A DNA stretch of 64,000 nt from an uncultured Sphingomonas sp. Lineage in GTDB: Bacteria; Pseudomonadota; Alphaproteobacteria; Sphingomonadales; Sphingomonadaceae. Below, piece after piece: positions 34,416 through 41,910 of this stretch. Position 1 is the first letter of the stretch. Each line of letters opens with the position of its first letter. The position numbers and the translations under genes are program-made. Under the pieces are notes generated by a model. It made no database searches. It was not told the origin of the DNA and saw only the letters and a list, made by a program, of their open reading frames with translations. The stretch is from positions 1 to 64,000 of the forward strand of contig CAJYLQ010000041.1 of NCBI GenBank assembly GCA_913775975.1, given 5' to 3'.

Positions 34416-34547
34416 GGCCGGGTGACACGGGCGGCAGCGCCGTCCTTTTCGATAAAGCCATGCCGGGCGGTCCATTGCGGGCGCGCCCGGCACAGTCTTG
34501 CGACAATCGGCTGATACCAGCCGCGTCCTCGATGGACGGAGTTTTGG

Positions 34548-37241
34548 GTGATCATGCGGCTGACAGGGTGGTGGATGGCGGCGGTGATCGCGGTGCCGAC
34601 GATGGCGACGGCGCAGCAGCCGGGCGCGCTCGCGCAGGCTCAGTCCCAGGCGCAGCAGCGCCCGGGTGAGATAGAGGGCCCGGCCACCCCCGGTGCGTCC
34701 CCCGCCGGCGCGCCGCACGCCGCCCCGCCGCAGGCCGCCGCCGCCGAGGAGGAGGAGGACGCCGGCGGGCCGGAGATCGTAGTCACCGGCAGCCGCACGC
34801 CCCCCGGCTCCGTCATCGGCGACATCCCGCCCGACCAGACGCTCAGCCCCGCCGACATCCGCTCCTATGGCGTCAACTCGATCAACGACCTTTTGACCGA
34901 ACTGGCGCCGCAGACCACCAGCGGGCGCGGCGGCCCGCCGATCGTGCTGCTGAACGGCAAGCGCATCGCCGGCTTCCAAGAAATCCGCGACATTCCGCCA
35001 GAGGCGATCCAGCGGGTCGAGATCCTGCCCGAAGAGGTCGCGCTGAAATACGGCTATGCCGCCGACAGCCGCGTGGTGAACATCGTCCTGCGCCGTCGCT
35101 TCCGCGCCGCCACCGCCGAGCTGGAGGATCGCGTCGCGACGGAGGGCGGTCGCCATCTGCCCGATGCGGAGCTGGACCTGCTGCGTATCAAGCAGGACGG
35201 TCGCGCCAACCTGCATCTTGAATATCAGGGCGCGACCGCGCTGCTCGAATCGGAGCGCAACATTCGCGCCGCCGCGTCGGACAATCCGGCCGATCCGGTG
35301 ATCGACCAGCGGCCCTATCGCACGCTGCTGCCGTCCAGCCGCACCGCCAGCGCCAACGCCGTCTATGCGCTGCCGCTGTTCGGCACCTCCACGACGTTCA
35401 ACGCCCGGGTGGAATCGGGCAATACGAAGGGGTTGTTCGGCCTGCCGCTCGCCACCTTCACCACGCCGTCCGGCACGGTGACGCGTCAGCTGGACGGCGC
35501 GGGCTTCTCCCCGTTGCGGCAGGATGTCGACACGCTGTCGGTGCATCTGGGCAGCACCATGAACGGCCAGCTGGGCCGCTGGCAGTGGTCGTTCACCGGC
35601 GCCTATGATCGGAGTTCCACCGATACCGCGACGCAGACCGGGCTGGACACCAGCGCCGCGCAGGCGGCGGTGACGGCGGGTACGCTGGACCCCAACGGCC
35701 CGCTGACGGCGGCGCAGTTCGGGCCGCTGGCGACCAACTTCGCCCGCTCCGTCTCCTCGCAGGGGGAGGGGGATCTGCTGTTGACCGGATCGCTTTTCTC
35801 GCTGCCCGCCGGCTCCGTATCGTCCAGCGTCCGCCTGTCGGCCAGCACCAGCCAGTTCGACAGCCGGTCCGAACGCGGCGGGGTGACGCAGTTCGCCAAC
35901 ATCTCGCGCGATATCGCCAGCGCGCAGGCCAATATCGACGTGCCGATCGCCAACCGCACGCGCGGCGGGCTGGAGTTTCTGGGTTCGCTCAATGCCAACT
36001 TCAACATCGACGTCGATCGCCTGTCGGACTTCGGCACGCTGGTCCGAACCGGCTATGGACTGAACTGGTCGCCGATCGAGGGGGTGCGGCTGATCGGATC
36101 GATCACCGACCAGCAGCAGGCCCCGAGCGCGCAGGCGCTGGGCGGCGCGACGATCGTGACTCCGGGCGTGCGCGTCTTCGACTATGTGCGCGGCACTACC
36201 GCCACCGTCACCGCCGTGTCGGGCGGCAACCCGCTGCTGCAATCCAGCGATCGGCATGTCGAGAAACTGGGTCTGACGGTAAAGCCGTGGGAAGACCGCG
36301 ACCTCGTGCTGACGGCGAATTATGTGCGCACGGCGATCGACAATCCGGTCGCCAGCTTCCCCGCCGCGACCGCCGCGATCGAGGCGGCTTTTCCAGGCCG
36401 TTTCACCCGCGATGCGGCGGGCAACCTGATCCGGCTCGATACCCGCTCGGTCAATTTCGCGCGTACCGATGAATCGCAACTGCGCTGGGGCATCAACTTC
36501 TCCAAGCCGCTGAAGTCGCGCGTCCAGCGCGAGATGGAGGCATTCCGCGCCGGCACCGGCCCCAATCCCTTTGCGGGCCTGCGTCCGCCGGGCGGCGGCC
36601 GGCGTCCTGATGGCGAAGGCGCGGGGGGCCCCGGTGGCGGTCCGGGTGGGCCGGGCGGTGGTCAAGGCGGGCCCGGTGGACCGGGCGGCCCCGGTGGTCC
36701 AGGCGGCCCCGGTGGCGGCGGTGGTCGCGGCTTTGGCGGGCGAGGCTTTGGCGGTGGCGGCGGGCGACTGCAATTCGCCGTCTATCACACCATCCACTTC
36801 ACGGACCGCGTCCTGATCGCGCAGGGCGGCCCCAGCCTGGACCTGCTGAACGGCGACGCGATCGGCAGTTCCGGCGGTCAGTCGCGGCACGAGATCGAGG
36901 GGCAGGCGGGATACGTAAACAATGGCCTGGGCGCGCGCATGTCGCTCAACTACAGCAGCCCGACCGACGTGCGCGGCCAGACCAGCACGGAGCAGCTGCG
37001 CTTCGGTGGGCTGACCAGGGTCAATCTGCGGCTGTTTGCCGATTTGGGCGGCCGGGTCGACTGGGTCCGGGCGCATCCGTGGATGCGGGGCGCCCGGATC
37101 AGCGTGTCGCTGGACAACCTGTTCAACCAGCGCCAGCAGGTGCGCGACGGCACAGGCGCGACGCCGGTCGGCTTCCAGCCCGCGTATCTCGACCCGCTGG
37201 GGCGCACGATCCGGGTGTCACTGCGCAAGCTGTTCTTCTGA
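34548..37241 (+). CDS. TonB-dependent receptor with Gly/Pro-rich insertion
   Basis: 897 residues from GTG 34548 (ATG 34554 is the alternative). A signal peptide (WWMAAVIAVPTMATAQ) is followed by a Gln/Ala/Pro-rich and acidic linker, the TonB box region EIVVTGSR, and a plug (DLLTELAPQTTSGRGGPPIVLLNGKR). The barrel ends VSLRKLFF with a terminal Phe. Residues about 681-741 are an almost pure Gly/Pro tract inside the barrel half, between two strands (FRAGTGPNPF and LQFAVYHTIHF). It is a receptor of unknown substrate. The upstream amidohydrolase pair is on the same strand 130 bp away, so uptake and hydrolysis may be linked. Confidence 0.86.
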   Translation: MIMRLTGWWMAAVIAVPTMATAQQPGALAQAQSQAQQRPGEIEGPATPGASPAGAPHAAPPQAAAAEEEEDAGGPEIVVTGSRTPPGSVIGDIPPDQTLSPADIRSYGVNSINDLLTELAPQTTSGRGGPPIVLLNGKRIAGFQEIRDIPPEAIQRVEILPEEVALKYGYAADSRVVNIVLRRRFRAATAELEDRVATEGGRHLPDAELDLLRIKQDGRANLHLEYQGATALLESERNIRAAASDNPADPVIDQRPYRTLLPSSRTASANAVYALPLFGTSTTFNARVESGNTKGLFGLPLATFTTPSGTVTRQLDGAGFSPLRQDVDTLSVHLGSTMNGQLGRWQWSFTGAYDRSSTDTATQTGLDTSAAQAAVTAGTLDPNGPLTAAQFGPLATNFARSVSSQGEGDLLLTGSLFSLPAGSVSSSVRLSASTSQFDSRSERGGVTQFANISRDIASAQANIDVPIANRTRGGLEFLGSLNANFNIDVDRLSDFGTLVRTGYGLNWSPIEGVRLIGSITDQQQAPSAQALGGATIVTPGVRVFDYVRGTTATVTAVSGGNPLLQSSDRHVEKLGLTVKPWEDRDLVLTANYVRTAIDNPVASFPAATAAIEAAFPGRFTRDAAGNLIRLDTRSVNFARTDESQLRWGINFSKPLKSRVQREMEAFRAGTGPNPFAGLRPPGGGRRPDGEGAGGPGGGPGGPGGGQGGPGGPGGPGGPGGPGGGGGRGFGGRGFGGGGGRLQFAVYHTIHFTDRVLIAQGGPSLDLLNGDAIGSSGGQSRHEIEGQAGYVNNGLGARMSLNYSSPTDVRGQTSTEQLRFGGLTRVNLRLFADLGGRVDWVRAHPWMRGARISVSLDNLFNQRQQVRDGTGATPVGFQPAYLDPLGRTIRVSLRKLFF
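36588..36770 (+). repeat. Imperfect GGC/GGT-CCC repeats encoding a GGP-rich tract
   Basis: Tandem, imperfect 9-nt units of the type GGCCCCGGT and GGCGGTCCG encode runs of GGPGGP and GGGRGFGGRG within the TonB receptor gene. The frame is kept throughout. It is prone to slippage and assembly error. Confidence 0.8.
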
Positions 37242-37248
37242 ACTTCCA

Positions 37249-37283
37249 GGTGCCGTCCCGCGCCGGCGTGGCGCGGCGGCACC
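37249..37283. terminator. Hairpin between convergent TonB receptor and chemotaxis operon
   Basis: GGTGCCGTCCCGCGCC (37249-37264) pairs with GGCGCGGCGGCACC (37270-37283) with a small bulge. It lies 8 bp after the receptor stop and 7 bp from the last chemotaxis gene. It lacks a T-tract but is well placed for both strands. Confidence 0.5.
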
Positions 37284-37289
37284 CCCCCC

Positions 37290-37574
37290 TCAGGCGGCGC
37301 AGGCGTGGTTCAGGCGGACGCGCAGCGCCTCCAGCCGGATGCCGTCCAGCGCGGCCTCGGGCGGGCCGGCATGGCGCATCAGCGTGGCCACCTCGGCGAT
37401 CACCTGCGCCAGCCGGTCGAAGCATTGCAGCGCATCGGCGTGGCCGGCGAAGACCGCAGGGTCCATGCACAGCGATACGGCAGCCGACTCCAGTTCCAGC
37501 TTCACCGCGTCCAGCTCCGCGGCCAGCGCCTGCCCGATCGGGGTGGCGCCGGCCTCAGCCACGGCACATGCCAA
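37290..37574 (-). CDS. Small helical chemotaxis protein with DxxxQ motif (CheZ/CheT-like candidate phosphatase)
   Basis: A protein of 90-94 residues, last gene of the chemotaxis operon. The start is ATG 37574 (overlapping the cheB-like stop by 20 nt) or GTG 37562. It is predicted almost entirely helical. Residues 52-59 read FDRLAQVI, with Asp53 and Gln57 in the DxxxQ spacing. This closely resembles the CheZ phosphatase motif (FQDLTGQVI in E. coli) that dephosphorylates CheY-P. Alphaproteobacteria lack CheZ, but the rhizobial CheT protein has been proposed to play this role with such a motif. The assignment is inference from motif and operon; overall similarity to CheZ is not visible. Confidence 0.6.
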   Translation of the reverse strand: MACAVAEAGATPIGQALAAELDAVKLELESAAVSLCMDPAVFAGHADALQCFDRLAQVIAEVATLMRHAGPPEAALDGIRLEALRVRLNHACAA

Positions 37575-38571
37575 GCACGGTGGAGGCGATCTCGCCCGCC
37601 TTCACGGGCTGGCGCGCCATGCCCCGGCCCAGTTCCAGCCCGCCCGAGCCGTCCTCTGACGGGGCGATGGCGTAGCCCCGCGCGCCGCGCAGCGCCGCCG
37701 CGCCCTGGCCGCCATCCTCGCCGCCCGCCAGCATCACGCCGATCGTCTGGTCGGCGGCGGTCTTCGCCAGCGTCGCCAGCATCAGCGAGATGGACGGCCG
37801 CTGCCCGGCAAAGGGCGGCTTGTCGAGCAGGCGGATCGTGCCGCCGGGCCACTGGTCGACATAGACGTGATGCTCGCCGGGGCGGGCGAAGATCACCATG
37901 CCCTGTTCCGGCTTCAGTCCCTCGGTCGCCTCGACCACGCGCGGCGCGATCGCGGCGGACAGCTTGGCGATCATGCCGTCCGCCAGTTCGGGGCGCATGT
38001 GCTGGATCACGATCACGGGCGGGCCGTCCGCGGGCCAGCTGCCCAGCACGTCGAACAGCGCCTTCGTGCTGCCGACGTCGCAACCGATCGCGACCAGCTT
38101 GCCGTTCCACTTGAACGGATCCTTCGACGCCTTGGCCGGGCCCGTGCTGCCATCGTGCAGCGCCTGGAAGCGGGCGGGGGCCTGCTTCACCGTCTTGGCC
38201 AGCTTGCCGATCGCGGCCTGCACCTCGTCCTGTGTCGCGCGCGTCGGCTTGGGATAGCAGTCCAGCGCGCCCAGCCGCAGCGCCTCGATCGTGCTTTCGG
38301 CGCCCTTGGCGGTCAGCGTGGAAAACATGACGACGGGCATCGGGTTGTCCCGCATGATCTCCTCGAGATATTCGAGGCCGCTCATGCCGGGCATTTCGAC
38401 GTCCAGCGTCATCACGCTGGGCTTCAGGTCCTGGACCATCTGCCGCGCCTCGGCCGCGCCGTCGGCCAGGCCGACGACCTGGATGTCCTTGTCCTTCTCC
38501 AGCATCCCCGCAACGAGCGCGCGCATCGTCAAGGAATCATCGACTACCAGAACCTTGACCTTGGCCATCAC
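37555..38571 (-). CDS. CheB-like response regulator with altered esterase active site
   Basis: 338 residues with the CheB layout. The receiver domain (VLVVDDS, phospho-acceptor Asp57 in LDVEMPGMSG) is followed by a linker and a methylesterase fold. The esterase nucleophile motif GAStGG reads GCDVGS at 163-168, so the Ser of the catalytic triad is Asp165. His191 (IQHM) and Asp286 (AGGEDGG) remain, the latter in a loop one residue shorter. A canonical CheB is encoded three genes upstream. It is probably non-catalytic as an esterase and may act as a phosphate sink or scaffold. I give no symbol, to avoid implying activity. Confidence 0.85.
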   Translation of the reverse strand: MMAKVKVLVVDDSLTMRALVAGMLEKDKDIQVVGLADGAAEARQMVQDLKPSVMTLDVEMPGMSGLEYLEEIMRDNPMPVVMFSTLTAKGAESTIEALRLGALDCYPKPTRATQDEVQAAIGKLAKTVKQAPARFQALHDGSTGPAKASKDPFKWNGKLVAIGCDVGSTKALFDVLGSWPADGPPVIVIQHMRPELADGMIAKLSAAIAPRVVEATEGLKPEQGMVIFARPGEHHVYVDQWPGGTIRLLDKPPFAGQRPSISLMLATLAKTAADQTIGVMLAGGEDGGQGAAALRGARGYAIAPSEDGSGGLELGRGMARQPVKAGEIASTVLGMCRG

Positions 38572-38608
38572 CCGCTGCTCCTAAGGTACATCAAAACGCG
38601 TGTTATAA

Positions 38609-39043
38609 TCAGGCCGCTTCGGCCATCGGCGGCGCCAGCCGATCCAGATCGAGGATCAGGATCATCCGGTCGTCGACCGTCGCCAGCCCCTCCAGCAGCG
38701 CGGCCGCCTGGGGGGAGCCGACATCCGGCAGCGGCTGCATGTCTTCAGGCTTGATGGTTACGATGTCGTTGACGGCATCGACGATCACGCCCTGCAGCTG
38801 CTCGCCGATCCGCACGACGATGATGACGTGGCGCGCGGTCGGATCGGTCAGGCCCCAGCCCAGCCGCATGCGCAGGTCGAGGACGGGCAGCACCACGCCG
38901 CGCAGGTTCACGACGCCGCGAATGTGCGCGGGCACGTTGGGCAGCGGCGTCGCCGGCGACCAGGCGCGGATCTCGCGAATGGCCATGATGTCGATGCCGA
39001 GCGACTGGTCGCCCAGTTCGAAGGTGATGAGCTGACGGGACAT
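38609..39043 (-). CDS. cheW: Chemotaxis coupling protein CheW
   Basis: 144 residues from ATG 39043, a single CheW/SH3-like domain that links receptors to the CheA kinase. Family features are LITFELGDQSLGIDIMAIREIR, then NVPAHIRGVVNLRGVVLPVLDLRMRLG, and VDAVNDIVTI. It lies between cheY and the cheB-like gene in the operon. In-frame codons upstream of 39043 would add seven residues without family match. Confidence 0.95.
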   Translation of the reverse strand: MSRQLITFELGDQSLGIDIMAIREIRAWSPATPLPNVPAHIRGVVNLRGVVLPVLDLRMRLGWGLTDPTARHVIIVVRIGEQLQGVIVDAVNDIVTIKPEDMQPLPDVGSPQAAALLEGLATVDDRMILILDLDRLAPPMAEAA

Positions 39044-39060
39044 GATCGCGGGTTCCTCTC

Positions 39061-39426
39061 TCAAACGAGCACGCGGCGGACGGCGGCGGACAGCTTGACC
39101 GGGTCGAACGGCTTGACGATCCAGCCGGTGGCGCCGGCATTGCGGGCGCGCTGCTTCTTCTCGTCCGAAAATTCGGTCGACAGGACGAGGATCGGCAGGT
39201 TGCCCCAGCGGTGATGCCCGCGCACCGCCTCGATCAACCCGAACCCGTCCATGCGCGGCATGTTGATATCGGTGATGACCAGATCGGGCGCGGTGTCATC
39301 GATCCGTTCCATGGCATCCACGCCGTCCTCGGCGGCGGATACGGTATAGCCTTCGCCGGCCAGCGCATTGCGCAGCAGGGCTCGCATGCTGGGCGAGTCG
39401 TCTACGGTCATGATGGTGCGGGACAT
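39061..39426 (-). CDS. cheY: Chemotaxis response regulator CheY
   Basis: A 121-residue stand-alone receiver domain. It has the acidic pocket Asp9/Asp10, phospho-acceptor Asp53 (LVITDINMPRMDG), Ser/Thr83-84 (VLST) and Lys105 (IVKPF). There is no output domain. Phosphorylated by CheA, it should bind the flagellar switch or act as a phosphate sink. It ends 17 bp before the cheW start, in the same operon. No flagellar genes are in the window. Confidence 0.93.
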   Translation of the reverse strand: MSRTIMTVDDSPSMRALLRNALAGEGYTVSAAEDGVDAMERIDDTAPDLVITDINMPRMDGFGLIEAVRGHHRWGNLPILVLSTEFSDEKKQRARNAGATGWIVKPFDPVKLSAAVRRVLV

Positions 39427-39437
39427 GGGGCCTTCCT

Positions 39438-40043
39438 TCAGAACAGATCGAGATCGCCGCTGGCGACCGTGGGAGCGGGAACGGGGGCGACGCGGCGGGG
39501 CGGCGGCGGGGCGGGAACGGTGTCGCGGACCAGCTTCGCGCGGGACCGTCCGACTGCAGGCTGGAAGTCCACGCGCCGTGCCGACGTGCCGCCCAGGTCC
39601 TGGACGACCAGCGGGATCCGGTCCTGCTGCAGGAATCGCACCGCGAAGGCGGCGTTGTCGCTGCCGATCGCGCGCATCCCCGCATGGAGGTTCGCCCCGC
39701 CATACAGGTGCGCGCGCAGGCGATCGCGGCGGGCGCCCAGGCGCAGCATATCGTTGATGAGCAGTTCCATCGCATGGACGCCATAACGATGAGCGGTTGC
39801 CGCATCGATAATTTGCCCGGGCTGCGGTTCGGCCAGCAAAAAATGATTGATGCCGCCGACCTTCGCCTCGGGATCGTAGAGGCAGGCCGACACGCAGCTG
39901 CCCAGCACGGTCGTGTACATCACCTGCGGATCGGCGGAGACGCCGCGTTCGCCCTGGATGATGCCGACATGGCGCAGCCCGTCGGCGCGGACGCCCACGG
40001 GACGGCCGGTCATGGCGGAAATGGGGGGAGGCGGGATGTTCAT
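39438..40043 (-). CDS. cheD: Chemoreceptor glutamine deamidase CheD
   Basis: 201 residues from ATG 40043, which overlaps the cheB stop by 4 nt. The catalytic pair is Cys50 ([12 protein letters not shown]) and His67 (GGINHFLL), with the Thr44/45 strand before it. It deamidates specific Gln residues on chemoreceptors to Glu so that CheR and CheB can act on them, and may also control CheY-P phosphatases in other species. A Pro-rich C-terminal tail (about 165-201) ending SGDLDLF is longer than in minimal CheD. Confidence 0.93.
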   Translation of the reverse strand: MNIPPPPISAMTGRPVGVRADGLRHVGIIQGERGVSADPQVMYTTVLGSCVSACLYDPEAKVGGINHFLLAEPQPGQIIDAATAHRYGVHAMELLINDMLRLGARRDRLRAHLYGGANLHAGMRAIGSDNAAFAVRFLQQDRIPLVVQDLGGTSARRVDFQPAVGRSRAKLVRDTVPAPPPPRRVAPVPAPTVASGDLDLF

Positions 40044-41065
40044 GCGGCCAGTTCCCCGGCCATCTCCATCGCCGCCGCCGCGACGCGGTTCATCGGCAGC
40101 TGCCGCTCGACCGCGCCGATCGCATGGGCGGCGGCCGGCATTCCGTAGACGACGCTGGTCGCCTCGTCCTGGCCGATGGTGCGCGCGCCGGCGCGGCGCA
40201 TCTCCAGCAGCCCGGCGGCACCGTCGGCCCCCATGCCGGTCAGCATGATGCCCACCGCCGGCCGGCCCATCCGCGCGACGGAGCGGAACAGCACGTCGAC
40301 CGACGGGCGATGCCCGCTCACCGTCTCGCCCGAAAACAGCCGGATGCGCGGCGCGGAGGTGCCGACCACCTCCATATGCTGCTCGCCGCCGGGCGCCAGA
40401 TAGACATGGCCCGGCTGCAACAGCGTGCCGCTCTTCGCCTCCTCGACGATCGGCGGGCAGAAACGGTTCAGCCGGTCGGCGAAGCTGGTGGTGAACAGCG
40501 CCGGCATATGCTGGACGATCACCGTCGGCGGGCAGTTGACGGGAAATCCGCCGATCACCGACAGCAGCGTCTCGACGCCCCCGGTCGAGGCGCCGATCGC
40601 GATCAGACCCGCGCCGGTGGAGGCGGCGGGCGCCGCCTGGCGGCGCTCCACCACCGCCGCGCGCCGGTTGGGTGATCGGGCGGCGGCCTTCACCATCTGC
40701 GCCAGCGTCGTATCCTCGCGGATCGCGGCCAGGTTGGCGGGTTTCGGGAAACATTCGAACGCCCCCGCAGCCAGCGCGCGCACCGTCGCCGCCGCGCCGC
40801 GTTCCGTCATGGCGGAGACGATGACGACGGGCATCGGGCGCAGCGCCATGATCTTGTCGAGGAAATCCAGCCCGTTCATCCCGGGCATTTCCAGGTCGAG
40901 CGTCAGCACGTCCGGGTCCAGCGCCTTGATCTTGGCGCGGGCCTCCACGGCGTCGGCGGCATCGCCGACGACCTCGATCGCCGGATCGCGCGACAGGATC
41001 GCACGGATCAGGCCGCGCATCGTCGCGGAATCGTCGACTACCAGAACACGAACGCGATGGTTCAT
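40040..41065 (-). CDS. cheB: Chemotaxis protein-glutamate methylesterase CheB
   Basis: A 341-residue canonical CheB. The receiver domain has Asp57 ([11 protein letters not shown]). The esterase domain has an intact triad: Ser160 in GASTGG, His186 in VQHMP and Asp281 in GMGADG. Phosphorylation by CheA activates removal of methyl groups from receptors, opposing CheR. The ATG at 41065 overlaps cheR by 4 nt, and the stop overlaps cheD by 4 nt. This strong coupling suggests balanced synthesis. It contrasts with the Ser-less paralogue downstream. Confidence 0.95.
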   Translation of the reverse strand: MNHRVRVLVVDDSATMRGLIRAILSRDPAIEVVGDAADAVEARAKIKALDPDVLTLDLEMPGMNGLDFLDKIMALRPMPVVIVSAMTERGAAATVRALAAGAFECFPKPANLAAIREDTTLAQMVKAAARSPNRRAAVVERRQAAPAASTGAGLIAIGASTGGVETLLSVIGGFPVNCPPTVIVQHMPALFTTSFADRLNRFCPPIVEEAKSGTLLQPGHVYLAPGGEQHMEVVGTSAPRIRLFSGETVSGHRPSVDVLFRSVARMGRPAVGIMLTGMGADGAAGLLEMRRAGARTIGQDEATSVVYGMPAAAHAIGAVERQLPMNRVAAAAMEMAGELAA

Positions 41066-41910
41066 CCCCGCCTCCGATAGATGGTGTTGCCGACCAGCTC
41101 GAACAGCGCGGTCGCGGGGCCGATCACGCGCTCGGAATGGCCGATGTACAGGAAGCTGCCGGGCTCCAGCAGGGTGGCGAACCGCTCGATCAGCCGCGCC
41201 TTGGTCGGCTCGTCGAAATAGATCATGACGTTGCGGCAGAAGATCGCATCGAACTTGCCCTTCATCGGCCATGGGTCGAGCAGGTTCAGCTGCCGATAGC
41301 TCAGGATCCGCTTCAGCTCGGGCGCCATCTCCAGCTCGCCCGCGGTCTCGCGCACCCAGGCGCGGCGGTAGCGATCGGGAATGTCGCGCGCCATGTCGGC
41401 GGGATAGCGGCCCGCCTTCGCGACGGTCAGGACATGCGGGGCAAGATCGGTCGCCAGGATCGCGATGTCGCGCGTCGCCAGCCGCGCGCCGGCCGTGCGC
41501 TCATCGCCCAGCAGCGTCATCGCCAGCGAATAGGGCTCCTCGCCGCTGGAGCTGGCGGACGACCACAGCCGCACCTTCTGCCCGCGCTCCGCCGCCGCGA
41601 TCAGGCCGGGGCGGACATGCGCCTCGAAATGTTCGAAATGATGGTTTTCGCGGAACAGCTTCGTATGGTTCGTGGTCAGCGCGAAGATCGCCTCGCGCCG
41701 GATATCGGCGTCCGACTGCATCAGCTGGACGAACGGGCCGAAGCCCGACAGGCCCAGCTTGCGGATCTGCTTGGCGAGGCGCGAATAGACCAGCTGGCGC
41801 TTGCTGTCGTTCAGCGTGATGCCCGAATGCGCATGGGTCATGCGGGCGATCGTCGCGAATTCCTGCGCGCTGAGCGGATATTCGCCGGGGGAGGCGGCCG
41901 TCGCGGTCAT
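41062..41910 (-). CDS. cheR: Chemotaxis protein methyltransferase CheR
   Basis: 282 residues. An N-terminal helical domain ([33 protein letters not shown]) precedes a SAM-dependent methyltransferase core with [26 protein letters not shown] and the [13 protein letters not shown] motif. It methylates receptor glutamates. The beta-subdomain that binds receptor pentapeptides is present, and the MCP in this operon ends in a matching xWxxF tail. It overlaps cheA and cheB by 4 nt each. Confidence 0.95.
   Translation of the reverse strand: MTATAASPGEYPLSAQEFATIARMTHAHSGITLNDSKRQLVYSRLAKQIRKLGLSGFGPFVQLMQSDADIRREAIFALTTNHTKLFRENHHFEHFEAHVRPGLIAAAERGQKVRLWSSASSSGEEPYSLAMTLLGDERTAGARLATRDIAILATDLAPHVLTVAKAGRYPADMARDIPDRYRRAWVRETAGELEMAPELKRILSYRQLNLLDPWPMKGKFDAIFCRNVMIYFDEPTKARLIERFATLLEPGSFLYIGHSERVIGPATALFELVGNTIYRRRG

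Noticed and set aside
36588..36770. Tandem GC-rich repeats as a possible CRISPR or VNTR array
   Set aside because: There are no spacers, and units are short, imperfect and in frame with the receptor, so it is coding low complexity. No CRISPR array was seen anywhere in the window.
34341..37076. A 911-codon open frame on the minus strand
   Set aside because: It is the shadow of the TonB receptor gene; its composition is typical of antisense GC-rich frames.
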